Assembly (NCBI RefSeq): GCF_011397635.1
Contig: NC_064755.1
Span: forward strand, 23,728,559 to 23,792,558
Reading direction: 5' to 3'
Source: Epinephelus fuscoguttatus
Lineage: Eukaryota > Chordata > Actinopteri > Perciformes > Serranidae
Length of the DNA stretch: 64,000 nucleotides
Shown: positions 1-14,300 of the stretch, in pieces
How positions within the stretch are numbered: the first letter of the stretch is position 1
Layout of the letters: the number at the start of each line of letters is the position of its first letter
The notes under the pieces: model-generated
What the model was told of the DNA's origin: nothing
The model's input: the letters and a program-made list of their open reading frames with translations, nothing else
Database searches by the model: none
Translations under genes and position numbers: made by a program

Positions 1-1585
1 AAAGAATTAAAAACATGCACATCAGTCACAAAATTTAAAAGATGTTTAAAACTAAGGTATTCAATAAATATAAAATATTTGGATAAAGCAAGCCAATTAT
101 TAGTACAAATTGAAGATTTTGCTTAGATTAATATTATTTATTGTTTTCAGTTTAGATAAAAAAATCATTGTTTAAAACTGTGCCATCCCGTTATCTTGTT
201 CTGTTTCTGTAACTTTCCTTCTTGTAAATAGGGTAGGCAATAATAAGCTGTTGCTTCAGCCTACGCCTTTTCGTCCATACTTAATATAGAAATCCTAATT
301 GTATGTATGTAAATATCATGTTCTGCTACTACTACTTACCACACATCCTTAAACATTTACAGCAGTTAAATGCAATATGCACATTACTGAACATGAATCC
401 AAAAACATCATATATAACAGTAAAACACTGACAGCAACCATTTTATTGCACAATAACGAATTAATACTTTAATTTCAGCAACGCATCTGAATTCTTCTAC
501 CACCACTGGAAGTACCTTTACATTAAAAACACCCATCAAGTTTCAAATGTGTTTGTATTTAATGGATTTTAAACTGGATGTCACTCAACACTGTTAATTA
601 TAAAACGTATAAAATGCTCTATAAAATATAAGAGAATGAGTAAAATGGCCCATCATAAATTCGTTAAGCCCAAGGTAACATCTCTCATTGCTTGTTTGTT
701 CAATTTTCATTTATTATTGCTGGTTTTGGCAGCAGTGCAAACCTCAGATATTCTTGTTACTTTCCCATAAGAAAAATAAAAGCAGCAAATCTTCATAGCA
801 GCAAACCTGGAACCAGCAGATCTCTCTTATCTGCAAAACTTTATTGCTTAAAAAAACAGTTGCAGATGAATTTCTTGTCAAATTTCTCTTGTCAATCAAC
901 TAATCAACTATTTTTTCAGCAAGTGTCAATCATTTACTTTCCTCCTAGATGGACATTTGTGGATTTAGATTTTTGTACCTATTCATAGTTTCTATTTCTT
1001 TTCCCCAAAATTGGCATCATTCCAACAGTATTACTCACTGAAAACTGCAGATGTATTCCTTGTACACATACCCCTGGTTAGGAATCATTACCGTACAATA
1101 TATTAGCAAAATACAGCATTTCTCTGAAAAATCTCCCCAAAGAGAAGCAAGAATAAATCTAAATTACTTTCTGCACTAACCCTAAGGGCACACAGCCTTC
1201 TGTTGTTGTATTTCATTATGTAGCCCACTAAAAAAAATCACCACAACTCTATTTGAAGAGGACCCTTACATCCTCAGCCATCTGTATCAATATGAAGGTG
1301 GGTGGTTGTGAATGGATGACAGCTTTTTTCTGCTTGTGGTTGCACTTGTTTGTTTCTTTCTGTGCTAGTTAATGTCTGTGTGACAAAGCAGTGCAGTCTT
1401 TTTTGCTGTAATGTGTGTTGCAATCACCTGTGACATCAGTATGTTTGGATGGCAGTGAGCCACACTAACACCTTATGTTACATCCCAGAAATATGGCTGA
1501 GCACTTCACAAGAAGTCTAACAGTCTGTAGGTGTTACATTTTCTGTATGTGCAGCAATGCCAGATATCGAGTATTGAATTCTTAC
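1..1585. other. AT-rich stretch with no recognisable exon
   Basis: I see no exon with believable splice sites and protein-like content on either strand. The 98-codon open frame near 0.7-1.0 kb on the plus strand is low-complexity and resembles nothing I know. If the signal-peptide exon at 1.6 kb starts a gene, this stretch would be its first intron. Confidence 0.5.
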
Positions 1586-1645
1586 CTGTGAGTGTGTCTC
1601 ATTGAAGCAGAGTGTGAGCAGCAGGAGGAGTGAGAAGAAGGCCAT
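1586..1645 (-). CDS. Lone signal-peptide first exon
   Basis: Twenty codons run from an ATG to CAG|GTAAGAATT, a strong donor, in phase 0. The peptide MAFFSLLLLLTLCFNETHSQ is a textbook signal peptide: a short n-region, an L-rich core and a polar end. No downstream exon is visible between here and the left edge. Two readings fit. It may be the first exon of another minus-strand gene, perhaps a tandem relative of the FN3 gene, whose own first exon also ends with Gln in phase 0. Or it may be an alternative first exon inside the FN3 gene, because the last visible FN3 exon (2365-2525) also ends in phase 0 and both could splice to the same next exon. The sequence cannot decide. The exon itself looks real; its gene assignment is open. 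Confidence 0.6.
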
Positions 1646-1932
1646 GCTGGGTAGCAGAGTTAGCTTTAGTTTAGACTCAGCTGGTTAGAGGCCTCAGCAG
1701 TAGAGCTGCATCCAGTGTTAGTGCACAATCGTTAGGTCTACAGGTAATCCACCGAGCTGAAATAACTCCAGGTATAGAGGCTGGTTAGTGGCATGAGTAA
1801 AGGTCACAGGGTTAGTTGTCCAGGCATTGCATATTAACAACTCGTGGTCTTGAGGTATTCCAAAATTTTAGTGGCAAACCAGGGAGGGCAGTGGGTCCTC
1901 TCATTAGCACAAGGCTAACGTTCTCCCTCTGG

Positions 1933-1960
1933 TCTCTCTCTCTCTCTCTCTCTCTCTCTG
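1933..1960. repeat. (CT)n microsatellite
   Basis: Pure CT dinucleotide run lying about 300 bases upstream (minus-strand sense) of the lone signal-peptide exon. GAGA-type tracts are common near promoters, but no function can be assigned from the sequence. Confidence 0.9.
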
Positions 1961-2364
1961 GGGAGAGCTGCTTAAGCAAATGAATCATTCAGGGTTGAGC
2001 TCATGAGGCCAACTTAATAAATAATGAGATCTATTACTCAACTCTGTGCTCTGTGTGCTCTGTGTGTGTGGTGTGTAAGGTTACATTTTGGGGGGTATCT
2101 GACACCTGGCAGCCGGGAGGAGACGGTATGGGGCGGGATTTGGTTGAATGGGAGGAGAGATAATGCACGTATGTTTGTGTAGTTTGGACAGTCAGTATCA
2201 TAACTCAGCTGCAAGTCCAGAGCTCTGCAATGCCAGTCTTCCTCCCCTGTTACTGCTCTTCATAACACTGCATTGATGATTTTTAGGTGAACTGCAGCGT
2301 CTGCAATGATTCAGTGAAAGACTGAGCCAGTGTGTGTGTTCACTGAGTGTGTGTGTGTGTGTAC

Positions 2365-5300
2365 CTGAATGAATCCATCACGTGCAGGGTGCACTGTCAC
2401 TTGTCCCTGGTTTGGTAGCAGGTTGACTTGATAATGATCCACACACCCAGCAGCCTGCTCCCAACGTAGCGAGAATGCACGTGCAGACACATTCACCACA
2501 CGCACTCCTCTTACACGGGCTGGCACTCATGAAGGACAGGAAAGGGAGAAATGGAGTCAGAGAGGTGGAGAAAGTTTCCGTAATTTAATGAAAAAGGTTG
2601 ATAAAGGCGGCTGATAATAATGGGGTGGTGACCGGTGCAGCCCTTGTAATATGGTCTACCTGTGGTTACAGTCAAAGAGGCAGCGCTCCCCGCTGTCATG
2701 CCTCTCACTCTCTCAGCGCTCACGTTGTAGCTGCAGCCGTCCACCAGGCCTGTAACCACGGCAACCCACTCCTCCTTGGGTACGGTGAGTGTGTTTGTGA
2801 CTGAGGCGTTGGCCACAGTGACTCTGTGAAAGTCAAACTCTCCAAACGCACTGTCCCAGCTCACAGAGACAGAAGAGGAGTTCATGTTGTCTAAATGAAG
2901 GGCACATAATCCTGCTGGGCCTGGAAAACAATGTTTTCAATTTTACAACAGTTTTTATCACTTAGGCCACAATTTAATTATTTATTTGTGTTACGAGGGC
3001 ATGATGCTCTAACTTAGAAATAACCAATAACTTCTCCATCCTGACAGGCCTGCCGTTTCCAAAAATACTGTACAGAATTTTGGCCTGTGTGTATGAGTGT
3101 TTCTTACGTGTGCTGAACTCTTTGTGGACTGCTTGACTGGTGTCGGAGCCCAGCACACTCTGAATGCTGACACCATAGTCTGACCCTGGGATCAAATCCC
3201 TGATCTCATAACGTGCGCCCTGGACAAGCACTTCAATCCATGATTTCCTGTCCACAGACTGCAGGCCAAAAACAAGCTGAGAAAAAAAAAAAGAAATCTT
3301 CAGAGTTCTGTTAAGGCTTTACAAAACCCAAGTGAAGTTTCAATTACTGGACGCAAAAACATGACGATTTTTTTTTGCTTTTCCAAGTCAGTATATCAAC
3401 TAATGTCTCTTTTTTATTTCTTTTAATGTAGGTTTGTGTTGTGCATGCATGTAATGTGCTTGGTCATTCTTCCTGGCCATGTCTCTATGGAGGTCATACA
3501 TCTTTAAAGGGTTGGTAACCAAATCTGTGGTGTGCCGACAATGGTTGCTAAGTAACCAACAGGTAAGTGCAGAACCTGATGCAAGTGGCCTCATTTGTCC
3601 TTGAAAAACATACAATTTTGAGAAAACCAATTGACACTGACACACATCATTATCTGTCTGGAAATGGCGTGGCAACGTATAATGCCTGCTTTCCTTCAGT
3701 GATTGTTATGTGGAACTAAACAGGCGCAGTAGTATACGTGTCTTACCTTGTACAACTCCACCTCTCCTGGTGGTGGTCTCCAGGTGACAAACACAGATGT
3801 CACTACCTGCTCTGAAAGAGTCACTTCCTGTGGCACCTCTGGAACTGGGACAAGATTACTATTAGAATGTGACACCATGTACTCACACATAATCATCACT
3901 GTCTTTGACTCTCCAGCGCGGGGGAATACTGGAGGCTAATTTTTACAGTAATATAAATAATTTCTTTGTGTAAACATGTGTAAAACTAGAGAAGTGCTCT
4001 CAGTAGAGTGCAGATCTCCACCAGGTGTGTTTGGGAGCATGTAAGCGGGGAGCAGGGGCTGCAGGGCAGGCTGTGTGTCCAACATGTGTGCATGAGTGTG
4101 GCGGAATGAAGGGGAGACAAAATGCAGGTTACATTGTCAAGTCTAACAAGAGTAGACAGGCTATATGAAGATAAATGTTGGACACAATGTGCAATAACAC
4201 CTCTCACTACCTTCCTCTCCCCTCCCAAGCAAAGAAGACTTGAATCTCACTCAACTGTCCCTCCCAGCTCCCTAACAGTCAATATGGTGGCAAAGACAAC
4301 TAAATTTGGGATTTTTTCATCTTGTATTGTGCCTAACTTTGGTGGATCATAACATATCAGGTATGAAATGAAAATAAGACCAGACTTTTCTTTGGATGTC
4401 AATTTTTGTGATACGACAATGGCTAAAATATGGCCTGCAACAGACTCAATAAAACTTATTTTATCATAGCCAATTGCTCAAAATGCCTTTTACTAAGTAA
4501 TTTTGTCCATCACTTGTGCCCCCTACCAACTCATTAAGAGGATCAAAGAGTCAGGAGTAAATCACCGCATGAAAGAGCAGTCAATAAAACTGTTTTTTCA
4601 AACACTGTGAATCACTGCAACCACGAGAGGTCCTTGAGCATGCAGTCATAAAAGTGCACAAACAATATTAGGCTAATGGGTCCAGTAGTTTGTGAGATTA
4701 CCTGTGGACAGACAGATATACACGTGCACATCCATGACTGACGCATTATCCTCTTCAAGCTCACCCCGAGCATAGATAACAATTAAAGTATAATCAGCAT
4801 TATGACTGTCCAACAGCTTTATGAGTAAAGTTTAAAGCCAAAGACACATCATCTCTCTTTCAGCTGGTCCCTTTATGCTCCACAGCTTGCACTCTAATTT
4901 TTATTTTGACAATGATTTATTTCAAACGACCGTCCTACTCTGACACAACATTGCAATATAATGTTAACAGTGAAGTGACCTAAGGCTGAAACTGAGGAGA
5001 GATAAAAAATAATTTCCTTTTTGTCTCTCATTGTTAACACGGACATCTGCACTCCTTCCAGAAATCTTACTGTCTTAATCTAATATGTATTTTAAATTGT
5101 ATTTGCACATTTCTGCTCTCTTCTGACTGTTCATTTCCTGCGACATTTTGTAATCCAAATAATTTTCTTTCTCCCCCTCGCTCCCTCCCACACACATGCA
5201 AATGTGGGCACAAACACGACTGATATTTGGTGCCAGATACTGCATGTCTTTCACTGTGTAACTTACTCGTATGGAGGATCACAGTGGCAGGATTACTCTT

Positions 5301-8300
5301 TCTTTCCCCGCTGGTGCTAATCACTTTAATTGTATAAAGACTTCCAGGAGCGAGGCCTTCAAAGCTGTAAGATCTGTGAACACACACAGCACACGGTGTT
5401 TTAAAGCACAAGCTCTGAGTAATCTGTGTTGCACTCAGTTGTCATCAAAGAAAGTTTAGATGTGGTGATTGGAATTCTAGTCTCACAAAACTGTAATAAT
5501 TTGTGCACTGCCTGTCAAGAGTGAGACTGACCTGGCCTCCTGATGAGAAATGATCAGCTCTTGGCTAGATGTTCTGTTTTTGATTGACAGGATGAGTCCG
5601 TTCGCAACTCCCTTGACCGTACTCCAACGAATGCATATGGATGATGTGGTTTTATTGACAAGAGACACCTCTGCTGGGCTGGGTGCTGGCATATAAAAAA
5701 AACATTACACGTAGTAGTCTGAATAAAAGAATATTGAGCAGTGTGAGTACATGTGTGTGTTTGTGTGTGTGCTTACCTGCAGTGATGTTAATGGTAACAG
5801 GGGAACTGTCTGTGAAGGACTCCTTCTCTGTTCGTACAGCAAAGTAGTAGAGTCTGCCCGGAGTCAGACTAGAAAACACTGCACTCTGACTGGACACCTT
5901 CTGCACCTGTAGCACACACAAGATATATCCAAAGAGCCTTATTATAATTCTCACAGTAACAGTATTAGTTAGAGGGCACGTTAATGTTTAATACATAAAA
6001 TCATGCTAACTACTGCTCACATGAATCTCAAGGAGAAAACCTGCATTTTTTATTTACCATGTATGAATGGTCACAGTTGAGGCAGACGACCTCATATCTG
6101 TGAGCGTGTCCTTGCGCAGGATCCCAAAGCAGCTCTATGGATGAATCCGTCACCACGCCTTCCCTCACTCTGTTTGGAGGAGCCAGACCTAAAATCACAA
6201 ACCATATCCCACAACACATACTGTAATTAATACTTTAACATACTGAAATTACTAATTCTCTTTGGTTGGGGATATTTTAAACACCTGGGGATTATGTGTT
6301 TATGCCTAATTTATAAAAAAGAGCTAAATCATTGCAGTAATGATGAAACTGATATGTTTAGAAGCCTTTACAAAAAAAGCAAACATCATATTAAAGGTCT
6401 GGTGTGTAGGATTTAAAGGCAAGTGGAGGTTGCAGAACTGAAACTTCTCCTGTGTGCAAAGCATGTAGGATAACTACTGTGGTCGATGTGAAAACACAAA
6501 AACCCCAAAACCCCAAAACTGGAATGGCCCTATCTAGAGCCAGTGTCTGGTTCATCTGTTCTGGGCTGTGGCAGAAACAGCATGGCGGACTCCATGGACA
6601 AGGACCAGCTTTGTATGTAGATATAAAAGCCTCATCCTAAGGTAATTAAAACACAACAATTCTTATTTTCAGGTGACTATAAGCTAGTGAAAACATATTT
6701 ATGATTATCATATATGATTTCTGCCAATAGCTGCCGCTAAATCTGACACAGTGGACCTTTACATTCTAATAAAACAACAGGATAAAAGACACCACATACA
6801 TATCTATGTAATTTTGTTTTCAAAACAGATTTAAAGATGATATTTAGGGCTTCAACTAAAGATTATTTTCATTGACAAAGACATCTTTTATTTAAGAAGC
6901 TTGAAATCAGCAAACATATGGCTTTTTAATAACAAAAATAGTTCTCAATTAATTTTCTGTTGATTGACTAATGGATTAATCAACTGATTGTTGTAGCTCT
7001 CATAAGATATTATCTACGGGCAACCCCAAAGACAGAAATTTACGTCCAATGTCTGAAAACATGGATGCTTGACACATATCCTCCTCCCGGCAGCACAGAA
7101 GATCTTTACAATCAGCACAGTGTCAAGGTGGGCACCCAAGATTAGTGTCACCAAGTCAGCATCTGACTTAAGTTAAAGCTAGAAAATAGTTTTTGCAGAA
7201 TATTGTGATGTCACAGTAAAGCTGACCTTTGTCCTTTTGGATATAAAACAAGATCTTCTCATCCTAATGTTCTATTTGACATCTGTGTGAAATGGTGTCA
7301 TAAATAGCATATGAATTTTTGAGTTATGGCCAAAAACAGTGAGGTCACAGTCATCTTGACTTTTGACCTTTGACCACTAAATTGTAATGAGTTCATTCTT
7401 GAGTCCAAGTGGATGTAAGTACCAAATTTGAGGAAACTCCCTCAAGACCTTCTTGAGATATTGCATTCACGAGAATGAGATGGATGCAAGGGCACAGTGA
7501 CTTTGACCTTTGACCTATAACCTATAACCACCAAAATCCAATCAGTTCATAATTGAATCCAAGGGGACATTTGTGCCAAATTTGAAAAAATTCCCTCAAG
7601 GCATTCTTTAAAGAGATGAAGATGTGAAAAAGTACTTTAAATTGATGCCAAATGAGGACAGCTAAAGTGGTGCAATCATGAAGAGAAAAAGTGATCAATA
7701 ACAGAGATCATTAAAGAGATAATTAAAGTGGAGATCAGTCCATATATTTATGCTGATACCTTCAAGTTAGAAGCATTTGTAATATGTCTGCTGCCACTGG
7801 CAATCCCACCTGTATGTGCATCAGTATGTACTAGTATCAGCAGAGGTTACTCACTTGTTCTGACGGGGCAGGTGTAGTAAGGTGGTCCCATCTGCTCCCG
7901 GCTTGTACTGTACACCCTGAGCTGCTGCTCTGATCCTGGACTGAGGTTGCCAACAGTTATGATATGAACACCGGCAGGGAGGGCGTACCAGTCGCATGTG
8001 TCCCCGCAAAATCCCTCACACACAGTGTCACACACTCCTGGACATACACACACTTTAACTCCGTCAACCAGCCCCAGCTGTGGACGCTGGATGTACAGCT
8101 GTGCGGAGTTTGTGCCCACTGAAAGAGGGACTGCCACCTGGACTGGCATTGGATCTACACATAGAGGGAGAAACAGAGACAAAGATAGATAATAAAATGA
8201 CTTGTATGGTAGATAATAATTTTCCAGTCCGTCTTTAAACAATAGTCAGGTGACTGTATGAACACTGAAACATGTTTTGCTTGCTGTAATCACTCCTTCT

Positions 8301-11300
8301 GTTCATACTGGTCATGGGGGACAAAACACAGTCCTCCTTCTGTCAGCTGTGTATTAAAGTTCATCTGAGGCTAATATGAGGCTTCAGCTTTGGTAAAAAT
8401 CAAGTTACAGACTGTTTAGTACAAAATACCCTCTTTTTCTTACTCTCCTTCCGCTGCAACTCAACAGGGAAGCACCGTCAGGGGGAGTTTTACTCTACAG
8501 GCTATTACTTTGGAAGATACCCACTGGCTACCTCCGACTACTGAGGCCTTGTTTAAGCTTCAGATAAAGTTTTGAATGCATTTGTGCACAAAGAGAGGAC
8601 TCTGGTTTTGTCTCCCAAAACTTCCATTGAACACACATTTGGAAGGAATCTCACGGCCAACATGAAGAGAAATGACTACAGCAAAAAAAGAATGATATCA
8701 CTGTTCAAATAGACACCTGATAATTGTTTTAAAACAGACTTGAGAACTTTTAATCTTATCCTTTAAAGCAGTGGTTCCCAACTTGTTTCCATAATTAATA
8801 TAATTCATATTACATTAAATGCAGAACAATAACATTAAAGAACAACTATTAAACTGTCTTATGGTATCTGCATAATACATTTTGTGTTAATCTTAGTAAT
8901 TGTCTGTGTACGTTCTCCCCATTGTGTTTAATTTGGTCTGATCAGCCACTATGTACATTGTTTTTTTGTTTCAACCTCTATTAAGGGCTCTATAACACCA
9001 GTTTTGTTATCCTTAGTCATTTGCTTTGTAAAATTTATTTTTTGGGAAAATAAAGCGACCTTCTTTGAACTTTAAACTTGTGTTTTTGTGCTTTGGCTCC
9101 TTGGTTCATGACAGGCAAGGGGCATAATTGCTTAGTAGATCCAATCAGAGCTGATCAGATCAGATCAATGGATGAGAGGAGCAGCTGCTATAGAGGCTAA
9201 CTTTTAGACCCAGTGCATTGAACGGTTAAGTTTCATTCCCACTGTGCCTGATGTTCTGCTGCTTTGTCTTTGCCCAGAGTATTCTCTGTGCTGCGAGAGT
9301 GTGGTGCAGTGAATAACCAGACAGGAGGCTATATATTCCAGCAGTGCTCCTGATGAATGGTCCAGCTCTTAAAACAGAAAATCAAAATGTGGCGACAGAT
9401 GTTTTCATCGTGGTGGGCTGCCACAAAAAAAAGGGATGTAAACCCTGACTGTAGTTTTCTCTACAGCAATATATGAAATGCTGGGATACAGGCCAACTGT
9501 ATATTTTAAAAAGCTTTCTTACACCCCTTAAAATCAAGAGGCACTAGTAAGCCCCTGTGAAGCTTTGGTGACCCTTAGGGGGGTCGGGACCCCCAGGTTG
9601 GGAACCAGTGCTTTAAAGGCAGTATTGTTGTTTCTCTTACCTGTTGTGTGTGTAACACTGGTCTTCTTGCTCCTGTCCTCTCCCCTCAGTGTGACAACTC
9701 CAACTTCATAAGTTTGACCTGGAGTAAATGTGCCCATATTAACACACACTGACTCATTTAACCAGTTTACACCAGGACTGGACTGGTTTGTCCACAGTGA
9801 GATGGGAGCAGGGTAAATGTGTGGGTGGGACGTGATGTAATAACCATCTGGTGGGTCATCTGGTGGATGATTCCAGCAGACTGTCAGATTTCCTGCTGTG
9901 CTGAATACCTCCAGACCACTGGGAGTCCTAACAGCTAAAGGGGTAAAAGAGGAGAATGTTAATTTTGTTGTCAGCTAATGTGGGTCAAAGGTAAGTTATC
10001 TGCATATTACTATTATGTATGTTTTTTTTGTTTGGACAATTACGTGATGTAAATTTTAGAACATCGCCAACTTATCGACTTTGTTTGACAAAATACATGA
10101 GCAAAGTTCAATTTATGCAAACTAGTAAGAACAGGCACAATCAGGTTTGCCTCTCCCTTGTGTTTCCTGTTTCCCCTTCCTAGTGTCTCACGTGTTTTTT
10201 TGGCGCGGCCTCCTGATTCCCTCCTCCTGCAAATCCTCCTGATTGCCAGCAGCTGCTGGACCTGCACACCTGAACCACATCTACAATTAAGCTCGTAAGA
10301 TACAGACATCTAGGCCAACTTCTGGATTTTGAACACGTTGTCTTTTTGGACATCAATTCAAACTTTGTTCTGTGTCTCAGGTTCACCACGCAAGCCTCAA
10401 CCGTAACCCGCCACATCCAGCTTCATTCATGACTTTTGCCTCCGGATTCAGACTGCTCTGCCTTCAACTAGTCTGTCTGCTCCGCTTCACCATTCCCAGC
10501 CCACCTCAGCCATCATTTCATTCAAACCTTCAGCTCCACTTCTTCAAACTACAATAAACTGTCTCAAACCATTCAGTTTCCTGGTTGTGTTTGCATTTGG
10601 GTCCTAAGTTGAACTGCCACAACAACTGCATAGACAGCTCACTTTTATGAAAGGTCGACCTTTCCAGCAGTGAAAGTGCAATCAGTGCTAATGGTCACAA
10701 ATGTATCACCAGTCACATTAACAGCACAATGGCTTCACAGCCAAAGTCCATTCAAATCTCAGTTTGCATTGTACTGGCTGATTGAATAAGGCAATGACGG
10801 AGAATTAGTGCATTGTCACTGTAAAAATTTTCATTTGTATATTTTGCCTGAATTTTCAAACAATACCTTTCCAGATTTCCCAAAAACTGAAATGAATCAT
10901 TTTGACATTTTGACATGTCATAGTAAGAAAAGCACAGGTGTAAATAATAAAATGAATGATGGCTGAATTCCATTTAATTGTGTGTTTCAGGGTTCTGGTA
11001 TTGTTCACGCTGGCTTGCTGTCACACAGTCATGGCTTACTGGGACACTTGAACAGAGCAGGGCCATCACTAATGTTATTAGCTACTATGACAAGTCAAAA
11101 TGGCTGCTGTGAAAAAGGCCTGTTACATGCTTACCAGTCTGTGCAGTCACAAGCGCTTGTCCGCAGCTCTCTATCCCGTGCTGGGTGACTGTGTAAACTT
11201 CAACACTGTATTTCCTGTAAGACTCCAGCCCTCCAATCACAGCGGTGTATGACTGCAGCCCACCAGTCTCAGACAATCTGGAGATGTTGGTCATCCCAAG

Positions 11301-14300
11301 TATCCTCTGTTGTCTTGAAGACATGTCCACATAGCGCACAACAAATGTCCATCCAACCCTTGACTGTGCATCCGTCAGCATCCAGTGAACAGCAATCTGA
11401 CTGACGGTAATGTGGCTGATGGTGACATTTTGAGGAGGAAGAGGTCCTGTGAGAAGAAAAAACAAACATTTGCGGTACATCTGTTAGAATAAGATATGGC
11501 TTGCGTAACTTGTGTGTGTGACAGGTTGTCAGCAGACTCACTAGTGTACGCAGTCCGTGTTTGTCCTAAGATCCAGGTGGCACCAGCAGGGTGAGAGACT
11601 CTGAGGGTGAAAGAGTAGACGCTCCCTGGAGACAAACCTGCCACAGTTACCCCCCTGGAGGAGAGGGAAATTGGGACCCTGACAACTTTTTTTATACTTC
11701 TCTGGCTCTGTATCCCCTTTATGTCCTCTGACTTCCTGCTTCTATCTTCTTCACCTTGACCCCACTCTCCATCTGCCTCCTCTTGGTACTGGAGGCATAT
11801 CCCAAAGGATGAGAGGCTGAGAGAGTTCAAGGATGAGAGGTCACTCCAGCGAAGCTCTACCTGTTGCTCTGTCACCTGAACCAGGTCAAAGGAGAACGAG
11901 GCAGGGGCTGGAGGGACTGTGGAAGAGGGAGAAGAAGAAGAAATTGTATGGTTTGACTTAACTAGTAAGTGTTTTGCATTACTTCTTTGCCCTTAGATTA
12001 AGAAATAATGGATAAAGGGTTATGCACAGTAAATAATGTGGTTAATAAAGATACATTATTCAAGTTATTTACTCTGGTACTGGCAGATGAAGGGTAAGGG
12101 GATGTTACAGAAGAAAGGAGTGAGAAAGTATCCTGCTCCTGTAGCATTCCTTTGAAAGGCAAAACAGTCTGTCTGATTGGCTGGCAGTAATGACATAGTG
12201 TTTGTCAGGTTATAGGCTGAGCCATCAGACCAGACAGGATGTCCCTCCTCCTGCAGGGGTGACAAAAGAGAGGTATTATGCACTGCACTCAATATATACA
12301 CATGACAGACCCAACCAGCTCACTGTCATTAAAGTGAAAGTTTCAAAAACAAAACTCCTCTTTAGGGAGTAACTGCTGCCGTGGGGCTTTTCCTGTTTAG
12401 AAAGGAAACTTCTTCTCCAGAAAATTACTTTCCAGTGATTCAGCAGTGGATTACCATTACACAGTCTTACAGTCTTATGTCTGCACTGCCTGAAATTGAG
12501 TCTAAAACCCTCTGAGGTCTTATTAGGTCTATGCTTTTGTATATACCACAATACGTGAGGACCTCCCTGCAGGCTTCGGCCAATGCAGCCCGAGAGAAAA
12601 GTGTCATTTTGGCTAGATAGGCTGCTTTTGAAATGTTATAATAATCTGTTAAATCTGTATTTTCTTTAACTACTCAATCATAAACAAAATCCTACAAAGG
12701 GTATTAAAACTTTATGCCTCATTACTTAAGTATACTCATTAAACAAACATCTATTTGGCCATTTCCTTTTTTAATGACTTGCAATTTTCATTTTTCACTA
12801 TGCAAAACAATGAGTGAACATCAATCCAGTGCACAAATACAACTCACATCCTAACCCACCCTCCCTCCTTACCCAGTGTAATACCCAGAACATGAGGGAC
12901 AAACGACAATTCATCAATAATGTGACTTCATATAAAGAAAATCAGTAGAAAATAAATACATGAGTTAAGCAAATACATTAATCCTCAGAATAGATGGGGA
13001 CTTTTAAGAACGTAAAAACATACAATCCACCTGACAGTACTTGTGATTCAAATACTTCCACTGTACTCTTACTCTTGTGCAGTATTTGTAATTTCCTATA
13101 TGTAGGTTCCTTTACACATAGAGTCTAATGCCATGCACACTACAGGAGTAGACTTTAGTGTCGAAAGTGTCCTGCAGCGTTTGTGTGACAAAATGTCGTG
13201 CAGGAATGTTAAACTACACTGCATGATATTTTTAAATCTACTGTCTGCAGGGGCATGTGTCTTGACACTATATATGTACCAGTGTAAGAACAAGTGGCGG
13301 CATATTGTTTGTGATGGAACAGAATTTTATTCATTATGCCCTGTCATGTCTCTCTTTGGTTAATAATGTGTGTAGTATATTCATGATTTGCGAGCCACTC
13401 TATAGGTAGGATGACCCCTCTGGGTGACGGGTGGGACTAGTATGTTTTGTTGTTGTGATGGACTATATGTCGATCATGTGATCCAAATGATTTGCATGAT
13501 ATAAGATAAGAATTGCAAGTCATAAAAAAAAATCTACTTTCTGCAGTTCACACTCTACCAATTCCACCATATCATACAGGACCACATAATGCAAGATTTT
13601 GAGTCTTGCAAGACAGAATAAGCAGTGTTTTGTAAATATTTAATCAAAAAGGTTTTCTTGACAAATTCCTTTTTAAATTACTAACTATAAAGTTATTCAT
13701 GAATATTCATGAGAATTCTCAAATGTGATCCATTGTGAGAAAATGTTAATAAATAATATATAAATGTGCACATTCTCAAGGAAACATTAGGTATTCTGAC
13801 GATGTAAATGGAAAGGCACAATACAAAGTAATTATTTATTATGCCTCTGACTGATAGGATGAGAAGAAAATATTTTATATTCCTAAGTGCCACTCCTTGA
13901 AATGTTTCTGTAATTAGGCTACCTGCTGGTCAGTAAGTCCGGTCCACAACAGCAGCAGGTTGTTGTGGCTCAGCAGGTGAGAGGATATAAAAAGCGCATC
14001 TTCCAGGGTCTTCAGATCAGCCAGGTGACTTCCAGCTGCCAGATTTTTGCAGCTGTGCTGGGCATTGCTCCAGGTCAACCCTGTCTTTCTCACAGTGTAG
14101 CAGCTTCTTCCATTGGCCAACCAGTCAGTAGGGCACTGAGCTGAAGACAGAAATTATCAGCAACTAACACCGGCAGATTCTCTGCTGCCTGCAGTTGGTT
14201 TTAAAATTAATGATAAAGTTGTGGTTATGTAATCCTGATGTGTACAATACCTGTTTCCATGCCAAAGCTGAGTCCTTGCTTTATCATCATATTCAGGTGT

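Noticed and set aside
2270-2330. Possible terminal FN3-gene exon (SFTESLQTLQFT then stop) after GGCTCAG or TTGCAG
   Set aside because: The intron would be only about 40-65 bases, the peptide does not complete the FN3 fold, and the acceptor lies in a CA repeat.
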